Source: Halovenus aranensis (lineage in GTDB: Archaea > Halobacteriota > Halobacteria > Halobacteriales > Haloarculaceae). From it: DNA of 64,000 nt. The position numbers and the translations under genes are program-made. The notes under the pieces are model-generated. The model was given only the letters and a program-made list of their open reading frames with translations, did no database searches and was not told the origin of the DNA. Positions 55,686 to 61,065 of the stretch are shown one piece after another (within the stretch, counting starts at the first letter, position 1; every line of letters starts with the position of its first letter). Location of the stretch: assembly GCF_900100385.1 (NCBI RefSeq), contig NZ_FNFC01000002.1, forward strand, positions 62,001 to 126,000, given 5' to 3'.

Positions 55686-55804
55686 AGCAGGAACTCGCCG
55701 ATACGCGCGAGTTCCGGGTCGTCATCGTTGGCTAACCATTCAATCGATTCGCGCTCACTGTCGGTCAGGATTTGATTGTCACTGTCGTCTGAATCCGTAC
55801 TCAT
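55652..55804 (-). CDS. Small acidic protein, 50 residues
   Basis: ATG 55802-55804 opens M-S-T-D-S-D-D-S-D-N-Q-I-L and the TGA is at 55652-55654. The 50 residues are very acidic with a helical middle (E-R-E-S-I-E-W-L). It overlaps the preceding gene by four bases (ATGA) and the end of the convergent integrase, so it closes the early operon. The family is unknown. Confidence 0.6.
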   Translation of the reverse strand: MSTDSDDSDNQILTDSERESIEWLANDDDPELARIGEFLLQSFEAREETR

Positions 55805-56514
55805 GGGGAGTCACCTCCAGAATCGCCTGTCTCTGCCTGCAGTGCCAGAATCGACTCGTGACACTCGGAGCATCTGTTCGCTCCTGTCGTCTCCGTCTGC
55901 CACGCCGCGACGACAGCCGTCTCAACGGTCTCGATAGAATCGCACTCGACTGTGTCACCGCAGGCGAGACGATGATGCTGGCCGTCAAACTCGACCGAGT
56001 GATGCCACTTCGAGCGAGTCATCTCCGGGGTCTGTACCAAGACTGCTGTACCCGCGACCTCCTGCATAGTCTCGTTTTCAGATAGCGCTCTGCCCTCCTG
56101 CTGGTCAACTGCCAGTCGAATCTCTGCCGCTGTCTCTGTGAGTCCACCTACTGCCGTTTCCGGACACTCGACAGCAGCCATGCCATCCTCACCGTGGATT
56201 TCGAGGACAGGCAGACCCGTCTCTTCACATGGGCCGCGAACGACCAGTCCATTGAGTTCACCGAGGAACTCGCCGCTCCGGTGGTTCAAATCGGCCGGAA
56301 GCGGGCCGCCATCTGTCACTGCGATGGGCTTTTCGAGGACCTTCTCCCCGGTCGCTGTCACCAGAAAATGCGTCGTCGAGCCGGCGACGTGACTCCACCA
56401 ACCGTCGCAGGAAAGGCAGACCACATTCACCTTGTCCTGCTGTTGCAACTCCCCATCACAGTCCTCTGTCGGGCAGTCGTGATGGTCCCAGCAGAGTCCA
56501 CCAGAGTCACCCAT
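55801..56514 (-). CDS. Cysteine/histidine-rich protein of an accessory operon
   Basis: The 237-residue protein has a zinc-ribbon-like N-terminus (C-W-D-H-H-D-C-P-T-E-D-C ... C-L-S-C-D) and a C-terminal C-S-E-C-H-E-S-I pattern. The middle (about 60-190) is acidic without recognised fold. Neighbours are a J-domain protein and small zinc proteins. It is unlikely to be an enzyme from what can be seen; function unknown. Confidence 0.65.
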   Translation of the reverse strand: MGDSGGLCWDHHDCPTEDCDGELQQQDKVNVVCLSCDGWWSHVAGSTTHFLVTATGEKVLEKPIAVTDGGPLPADLNHRSGEFLGELNGLVVRGPCEETGLPVLEIHGEDGMAAVECPETAVGGLTETAAEIRLAVDQQEGRALSENETMQEVAGTAVLVQTPEMTRSKWHHSVEFDGQHHRLACGDTVECDSIETVETAVVAAWQTETTGANRCSECHESILALQAETGDSGGDSP

Positions 56515-57079
56515 CGAGCATCACCTCCCGGGCGCGCTGGATGCGCTTGAACGCCTCCCGGTCGCCGCCTGCGTCGGGATGGTGTTCCTTGATGAGCGCT
56601 CGTGCGGCCGACTCGACGACACTTTCGGGTGCGTCTTTCGCGACGCCGAGGACCTCGTGAGGTGGCGGGTCCGCAGCGACCGCGTCGTCACCCGCCGGGA
56701 GCCGAGCAGCAGCGAACTCCGCGTCGCCGGTCTCGACCGGTCGGTTGCCGCGCATCCGCGTCTCGTGAATCCAGAGGTAGACCGCTCGGACGTTGTCGCG
56801 CAGGCGCGAGTAGGCGTCGCAGGCGACGGCATACTGGTCGCCGTCCTTGTGCCACCGGAGGACGAATCCGGGGTCGTCGGGATTGGCGTTGTGTCGCGGG
56901 AGACCGTTCGATTTCGTGTGCTGGTTGCCAATCGAGGCGCGCCAGTCGTCGACGCCCATCCGGTCGAGTTCGCCTTCGAGGCTCTGGGTCGTGCTGCCCA
57001 GCGAGGCCTCGAACTTCCGCGCTCTCTCGCGGCGGGCTGGCGGGGTGCGGTCCCAGCCAGCGGGCCAGTCCAGCGTCAT
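56507..57079 (-). CDS. J-domain (DnaJ-like) protein
   Basis: From ATG 57077-57079 (M-T-L-D-W-P-A-G-W) the 190 residues carry at the C-terminus (about 138-188) a J-domain: L-G-V-A-K-D-A-P, then the signature H-P-D in E-H-H-P-D-A-G-G-D, then F-K-R-I-Q-R-A-R-E. J-domains stimulate Hsp70 (DnaK). The N-terminal part is unusual. Such proteins are frequent in haloarchaeal proviral early regions; the exact role is unknown. Overlaps both neighbours. Confidence 0.82.
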   Translation of the reverse strand: MTLDWPAGWDRTPPARRERARKFEASLGSTTQSLEGELDRMGVDDWRASIGNQHTKSNGLPRHNANPDDPGFVLRWHKDGDQYAVACDAYSRLRDNVRAVYLWIHETRMRGNRPVETGDAEFAAARLPAGDDAVAADPPPHEVLGVAKDAPESVVESAARALIKEHHPDAGGDREAFKRIQRAREVMLDG

Positions 57080-57348
57080 GGTCCCGCAATCCCTCCGACG
57101 ATGTCGCTGGCGTCGATTGACGGCGTCGCCCCGAAGCGAACGTCGGGGTCGTCGACGAGCCACTCGGGACGCTCGGCGGTCTCTTCGTAGCCGTCGAGGT
57201 ACAGCGGCACTATCGCGTCACAGTTCGGGCACGTGACCCGCACCGAGACGCGGGTCCCCCAGCCGACCGGCGTGGGTGCGGGAAAGTCGAACTCGAGGCC
57301 GCAATCGCACTCCCCGTGGTAGTGCTTTTCGTCGGTGTTCGTACTCAT
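57076..57348 (-). CDS. Small zinc-ribbon protein, 90 residues
   Basis: Four Cys (C-D-C-G near residue 14 and C-P-N-C near 40) form a zinc ribbon; the rest (Y-L-D-G-Y-E-E-T, then P-D-V-R-F-G-A-T-P) is acidic. It overlaps the J-domain gene and the upstream small gene by four bases each. I do not recognise the family. Confidence 0.65.
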   Translation of the reverse strand: MSTNTDEKHYHGECDCGLEFDFPAPTPVGWGTRVSVRVTCPNCDAIVPLYLDGYEETAERPEWLVDDPDVRFGATPSIDASDIVGGIAGP

Positions 57349-57509
57349 CCGACCACCCCCCGGACCGTCACAGTGGGGCTGTGGTCGGTCGGCGCGGGCC
57401 GGTCGTGTGTGGGACCGCCCGTCTGTTCGGTTCGCTCGATTGGTTGTGAGGGGGCTGTACTCGTGTCTGTGGGGATATTTTCATTACCCCGCGGTCTCTC
57501 GTGTCTCAT
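57345..57509 (-). CDS. First gene of the accessory early operon, 54-residue Pro-rich peptide
   Basis: ATG at 57507-57509 begins M-R-H-E-R-P-R-G-N-E-N-I-P-T-D. The TGA overlaps the next start (ATGA). Its first 34 residues differ from the paralogue at 58019-58213 at two positions (T16A, P20A), then the two diverge. No structure or motif is readable; it may matter as a coding leader. It is preceded by a structured 85-base leader and a TATA-like box. Confidence 0.6.
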   Translation of the reverse strand: MRHERPRGNENIPTDTSTAPSQPIERTEQTGGPTHDRPAPTDHSPTVTVRGVVG

Positions 57510-57515
57510 GCTCGG
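57409..57515. repeat. 107-base direct repeat, copy A
   Basis: This block is 104/107 identical to 58113-58219 (offset 704). It covers the first 34 codons of the small early gene, its ATG and six bases of leader. The mismatches inside the coding part change amino acids. Confidence 0.9.
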
Positions 57516-57594
57516 TCAAATCTCCTTGCAGGGAGTGACCCGAGCCCCCGTCGTGCTGGTACACGGCGGGATTTTCCCGCGAGGGGCTGGGTCA
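57510..57594 (-). promoter_or_regulatory. Structured 5' leader, copy A
   Basis: In the minus-strand transcript four helices can form. P1 pairs 57536-57541 with 57589-57594 and 57543-57548 with 57583-57588 (one bulged base). P2 is 57552-57555 with 57562-57565. P3 is 57566-57571 with 57575-57580 and abuts P2. P4 is 57522-57525 with 57532-57535 and holds a GGAG 12 bases before the ATG at 57509. P1-P3 make a three-way junction; P4 stacks directly against P1. A similar fold with different bases is at 58214-58295. Confidence 0.6.
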
Positions 57595-57618
57595 AGTGCC
57601 AGTTAAGCCTCCCACTAC

Positions 57619-57627
57619 AAATAATTT
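57619..57627 (-). promoter_or_regulatory. TATA-like box of the accessory early operon
   Basis: AAATTATTT on the minus strand, centred 29 bases from the outer edge of the structured leader (57594). Transcription would therefore begin right at the first base of helix P1. Confidence 0.45.
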
Positions 57628-57710
57628 GCTAACGGTCTACAACCATTAGAAAACGAAACACCAGCAAATCTATACGGTGTAAGCTCGTAAGGCAACACAC
57701 CGGTAACACT

Positions 57711-58007
57711 ATGGCTACAAGAGCCTCTAATGGCGATGTGGTTCGACAGCGTGCTGACTGGATGCGTCCCGTTGATGAGCGAATCATGGAAATGATTCGT
57801 GATGAGGGTAACCTGACTCCTCAGGCCCTGGACAATTTTGGCGTCACGAGCCGCAGCCACGCCAGTACACGCCTGTCTGAATTGAGGAGATACAATCTCG
57901 TTGAGCGACCTGCCGACACAGAAGGCCTCTACCGATTGACCGAGACTGGTGAGAAATTTCTTAACGAGGAACTCGACGCCAGCGAGCTTGCGCCGGTTGA
58001 TGAGTGA
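57711..58007 (+). CDS. PhiH1-repressor-like winged-helix regulator, copy A
   Basis: The 98-residue protein is a single winged helix (R-Q-R-A-D-W-M-R-P-V-D-E-R-I-M-E-M, then N-F-G-V-T-S-R-S-H-A-S-T-R-L-S-E-L-R-R-Y) with a short tail D-E-E-L-D-A-S-E-L-A-P-V-D-E. It is divergent from the small gene 57345-57509 across the structured leader, the layout of an immunity repressor. It is similar to the gene at 58433 (about half of residues, tail nearly identical). Confidence 0.8.
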   Translation: MATRASNGDVVRQRADWMRPVDERIMEMIRDEGNLTPQALDNFGVTSRSHASTRLSELRRYNLVERPADTEGLYRLTETGEKFLNEELDASELAPVDE

Positions 58008-58018
58008 GTGTTCCATCT

Positions 58019-58213
58019 TTAGGCTCCGCTGAGTTGTGCGAACAGGTCTCTCATCCAGTTCGGTTGGTCGGCTAATTTTCCGGCGTGCCGGGTCGTCTTG
58101 ATGTGGTCGCGCGTGGGACCGCCCGTCTGTTCGGTTCGCTCGATTGGTTGTGAGGCGGCTGTACTCGCGTCTGTGGGGATATTTTCATTACCCCGCGGTC
58201 TCTCGTGTCTCAT
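58019..58213 (-). CDS. Paralogue of the first early gene, 64-residue peptide
   Basis: ATG 58211-58213 begins M-R-H-E-R-P-R-G-N-E-N-I-P-T-D. The first 34 residues match the 57345 gene almost exactly, then the tail differs (D-H-I-K-T-T-R-H). Its stop lies 11 bases past the stop of the convergent repressor, so no operon follows: this copy of the early module is reduced to its first gene. Confidence 0.55.
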   Translation of the reverse strand: MRHERPRGNENIPTDASTAASQPIERTEQTGGPTRDHIKTTRHAGKLADQPNWMRDLFAQLSGA

Positions 58214-58219
58214 GCTTGG
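58113..58219. repeat. 107-base direct repeat, copy B
   Basis: Partner of 57409-57515 (104/107 identical). Everything outside the block has diverged far more, including the leader hairpins and the adjoining repressor gene. Confidence 0.9.
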
Positions 58220-58295
58220 AAACCTCTTCCCGAGGTTGACCCAAGCCCGGCGTGTCCTAGCACGCCGGTCCTTTTGGACCGGAAGGCCCGGGTCA
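58214..58295 (-). promoter_or_regulatory. Structured 5' leader, copy B
   Basis: Same architecture as copy A. P1 is 58237-58242 with 58290-58295, plus 58245-58247 with 58285-58287. P2 is 58251-58254 with 58261-58264 (same CGTG/CACG pairs and six-base loop as copy A). P3 is 58265-58271 with 58276-58282, seven pairs of wholly different sequence. P4 is 58222-58226 with 58232-58236 and holds GAGG nine bases before the ATG. Confidence 0.6.
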
Positions 58296-58318
58296 TTTCC
58301 TCAATTGTAAGTCCTTCC

Positions 58319-58325
58319 TAATAAC
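58319..58325 (-). promoter_or_regulatory. TATA-like box, copy B
   Basis: On the minus strand GTTATTA, centred 27 bases from the outer edge of the structured leader at 58295, matching the spacing in copy A. Confidence 0.4.
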
Positions 58326-58432
58326 GTTTGCTCAGTAGTACTGATTCAAATATATGCAAATCTGTTCTGCAAATCAGCTTTACCAACAAAATAATAAGAA
58401 CTGGTGACCAAATACTCTGTATCGGTGGAGAT

Positions 58433-58720
58433 ATGAGCGCGGTACCCACACAAAATGACATGCGCGAATCGGCCGACTGGATGACTCCCGCTGACGACCG
58501 AATTCTCGAACTTATTCGAGAGTACGGCAATCTCACTCCGGGAGCAATTGAAGCCAAAGGCGGGCCAGTTTCCGACCACGCTAGCCGCCGCGCGAAGAAA
58601 CTCGCTCAGTGTGGGTTGCTCACGCAAGTCCACCGAGGTCTCTACGGTATCACTGATTCGGGTGAGGCCTATCTGGATGAGGAACTCGACGCCAGCGAGC
58701 TTGAGCCGGTCGATGAGTGA
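58433..58720 (+). CDS. PhiH1-repressor-like winged-helix regulator, copy B
   Basis: From ATG 58433 (M-S-A-V-P-T-Q-N-D-M-R-E-S-A-D-W-M) the 95 residues form a winged helix (E-L-I-R-E-Y-G-N-L-T-P, then S-D-H-A-S-R-R-A-K-K-L) and end D-E-E-L-D-A-S-E-L-E-P-V-D-E. Paralogue of 57711-58007. Its DNA is divergent from the other copy although both tails are conserved. Probable repressor of the 58213 promoter or of both. Confidence 0.82.
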   Translation: MSAVPTQNDMRESADWMTPADDRILELIREYGNLTPGAIEAKGGPVSDHASRRAKKLAQCGLLTQVHRGLYGITDSGEAYLDEELDASELEPVDE

Positions 58721-58734
58721 GTACATTTTCTGAC

Positions 58735-59013
58735 TCATTCCTGGACCCGGATATCCCACATCTCCAGTCCCTCCTCGACCCATGCCGGTGGGTCCGGTTC
58801 TTCGAGCAGGTCGTTGATTTCTGAGCTTCGCAGGAATTCTGCAGTTTTCTCCTCGGTGATGCCGTAGGCCCACGTCTCGTCCGGTGAGTCGCCACTCCGC
58901 TCGTAGATGAATTCGACCTGTTTCTCGTAGTCAGGGTGGCGGATGTCTCGCAATTTTACTTTGACTTCTCGGTTCCCGAGCTGTTCTTTTGTGATTCGGA
59001 CTGCTTTCGCCAT
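58735..59013 (-). CDS. Unrecognised 92-residue protein of the accessory region
   Basis: ATG 59011-59013 starts M-A-K-A-V-R-I-T-K-E-Q-L-G-N-R. The protein is mixed alpha/beta, acidic toward the end (E-E-P-D-P-P-A-W-V-E-E-G-L). No motif known to me. It lies tail-to-tail with the second repressor gene (14 bases). A T-rich box lies about 25 bases upstream. Confidence 0.6.
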   Translation of the reverse strand: MAKAVRITKEQLGNREVKVKLRDIRHPDYEKQVEFIYERSGDSPDETWAYGITEEKTAEFLRSSEINDLLEEPDPPAWVEEGLEMWDIRVQE

Positions 59014-59055
59014 GTGTAGTCGGACGGACGGGGTTGAAAAAGGAATAGCGCGCAA

Positions 59056-59142
59056 TGTCCGAAGTTGGATTTTCGTACACCGGGACGCTTGAAAATCAGT
59101 TCTTTAGAGGCTTTCTGTGGAGATGTCCGAAGCTGTCCGAAG
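59056..59142. repeat. Short TGTCCGAAG repeats
   Basis: TGTCCGAAG occurs at 59056-59064, 59124-59132 and 59134-59142. The last two are exactly ten bases apart, one helical turn, as in tandem binding sites. The 257-base gap 59014-59270 has no convincing gene. Confidence 0.5.
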
Positions 59143-59270
59143 TGTCGTTTTCGGGTGGTTTATTCTCACCGAGTGGGCTTTCGGGACAGCCATCTCCAGA
59201 TTTCTTTAGGTTGTCACTGTGCAGATTTTCATACGTGTGGTTTTCGAGATTTCGCCTCACCAAGCAGTGG

Positions 59271-60824
59271 TCAGTCAGGCGTCACCTGCCCTGCAATCCT
59301 GCGGCTGGTTGCGCCGACAGAATCTGGGGCTGAAAGTGAAATACGAGCGACTATTCGGGAGGGTGACGGTGTATCGGCACGATATACGCGAGATTGACTG
59401 GGCTCCGGTCGTGAGCCTGCCTTGGTCTCGACGCGATCAATAACTACATTCTCAACCCAGAACTGGAGGAGTTCGAGCACGTCGACAAGTCGGGGAATCG
59501 CCTCTCGTGTGGCTTCCAGTTCGACACTATCATGAGATCGGAGTTGAGGAATTAATTCAGCTATCTCGTTCCAGGGGGAGTCGGCGGTGTTACGCTTGTT
59601 GATACCGTGCTGTTCTGGAGCCGGCGCGATTGTGTAACGCTCGGGCGTATCGAGGTGACGTGGCTCCCGATGGATGCCAAGTGCATCGGCTAGGGCTCCG
59701 ACCACAGCACACCCCAGATAGGGTGGGACTGCGTTGCCGATCTGCCGTTGGATAGCGGTTGAATCTCCAGCCACCTCATACCAGCACGGAATCGTCATGA
59801 GACGTAGCTGCTCGACGAAGGCGAGCGGGCGAGATCGCCAGTGGAATGGTCCGACGGTTGACCCGGGTTGGGCCTGTAATGTCCAAGCTGGTCGATCTGG
59901 ATCCAATTTGAGGAGGTAATTCCAGTGTCGCGAGCGCCAATCCCACTCTTTCTCCGCGAGTTCAGCCTCCGAGCGCTCAACGTACTCCCCGTCTTCGTAG
60001 CGTCGGTCGGAGAAGTGCTGGTAGTTCGCTCCTTCGGGGATCCGTGGGAGGAACCCAGCGTACTTGCTTCGAATCGCGTTTTGGTACGGCGCAACCCCAG
60101 CGTCAACCGTGAAGTCAGCGAGAGCCGCTCCGGCCGCGTGCCACCCTTCGGGATGGTTTGTCCGCAGTACATCCTCCTTGCTCGGTGGAGTTCCGATGTC
60201 CTCGCGGACGCCGAGAATGAACACCCGTTCCCGAGACTGGGGGACGCCGAACTCCGCGGCATCGAGCTTCATTGAGACTATATTGTAACTGTGCTCAGGC
60301 TGGTTCCCCGCTGCATCTCTCGGCGCGGAGAGGGCTGTCTTAATCGTCTTGATATCCTCTCCCCCCTTGCTCGAGAGGATTCCGACGACATTCTCGAAGA
60401 CAAAACCTTCCGGCTGAAAGTCTCCGAGGATGGTTTCGTACCGTTCGTAGAGCTGTCCGAGGTCGGAATCCGTTCCCGTCCGCCCCCCTTCGTTAGACCG
60501 GGAAAACGATTGACAAGGAGGTCCACCGATCACGAGGTCAACCGGTGGGTCAGAGGTGGCCGTTCGAGATGCCGAAGCCTCAACCTCGCCGCAAAGGTAC
60601 TGTGGCTCAAGGGTACGGATATCCTGTTCGATGACCTGCCAGTCGAATCTGGCCACGCCGAACTGGGGAGTCTCCGTATGGGCGGTACTGTTTATCCTGA
60701 GCGTTTCAGCTGCGTCGTGATTGTTATCGACGCAGACCAGCGTTTCAACACCCGCTAGATGTGCGCCGATGTCAAGCCCCCCAAGGCCAGAAAACAGACT
60801 GACAGCAGTTGGCCTTTCATTCAT
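59271..60824 (-). CDS. C5-cytosine DNA methyltransferase
   Basis: I chose the ATG at 60822-60824 (M-N-E-R-P-T-A-V-S-L-F); an earlier ATG at 60878 adds 18 residues, but a GATAAAAG-type box lies about 33 bases before 60824. The 517-residue enzyme has motif I F-S-G-L-G-G-L-D-I-G, catalytic Cys104 in P-P-C-Q-S, motif VI E-N-V, motif VIII Q-S-R-E-R-V and motif X R-Q-I-G-N-A-V-P-P. The target recognition region is about residues 230-340. The C-terminal 120 residues are extra. It methylates DNA cytosine, either as part of a defence system or to protect element DNA. Confidence 0.92.
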   Translation of the reverse strand: MNERPTAVSLFSGLGGLDIGAHLAGVETLVCVDNNHDAAETLRINSTAHTETPQFGVARFDWQVIEQDIRTLEPQYLCGEVEASASRTATSDPPVDLVIGGPPCQSFSRSNEGGRTGTDSDLGQLYERYETILGDFQPEGFVFENVVGILSSKGGEDIKTIKTALSAPRDAAGNQPEHSYNIVSMKLDAAEFGVPQSRERVFILGVREDIGTPPSKEDVLRTNHPEGWHAAGAALADFTVDAGVAPYQNAIRSKYAGFLPRIPEGANYQHFSDRRYEDGEYVERSEAELAEKEWDWRSRHWNYLLKLDPDRPAWTLQAQPGSTVGPFHWRSRPLAFVEQLRLMTIPCWYEVAGDSTAIQRQIGNAVPPYLGCAVVGALADALGIHREPRHLDTPERYTIAPAPEQHGINKRNTADSPWNEIAELIPQLRSHDSVELEATREAIPRLVDVLELLQFWVENVVIDRVETKAGSRPEPSQSRVYRADTPSPSRIVARISLSAPDSVGATSRRIAGQVTPD

Positions 60825-61065
60825 ACTGGATATGTCAGAATTTGGGAGCTCATGATAAAAGTCTTTACTCGATATCATGCTCCTTCGCTACTGATTTTCC
60901 CCGATTTCCTTCGGATCCCCGGGGGCCACAGTATTATGAGCTAACTAGCTTTGGTGCCCGCCGATAATTGATATTTAAATGATTATCTGCGGCGGCCGGA
61001 CATCACCGAAGCCGAACGTTTTGCCTCTGGATACCGAACGATTCCCGCCGCCCTATTCGCCTCGA
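60825..61065. other. AT-rich intergenic region between methyltransferase and helicase
   Basis: These 241 bases carry the methyltransferase promoter (GATAAAAG at 60854-60861 on the plus strand) and the helicase stop side. I see no gene. Base composition drops here relative to the core genome. Confidence 0.45.

Noticed and set aside
59055-59333. A 92-codon plus-strand frame rich in Phe, Ser and Arg
   Set aside because: It overlaps the end of the methyltransferase and its composition is unlike the acidic proteins here.
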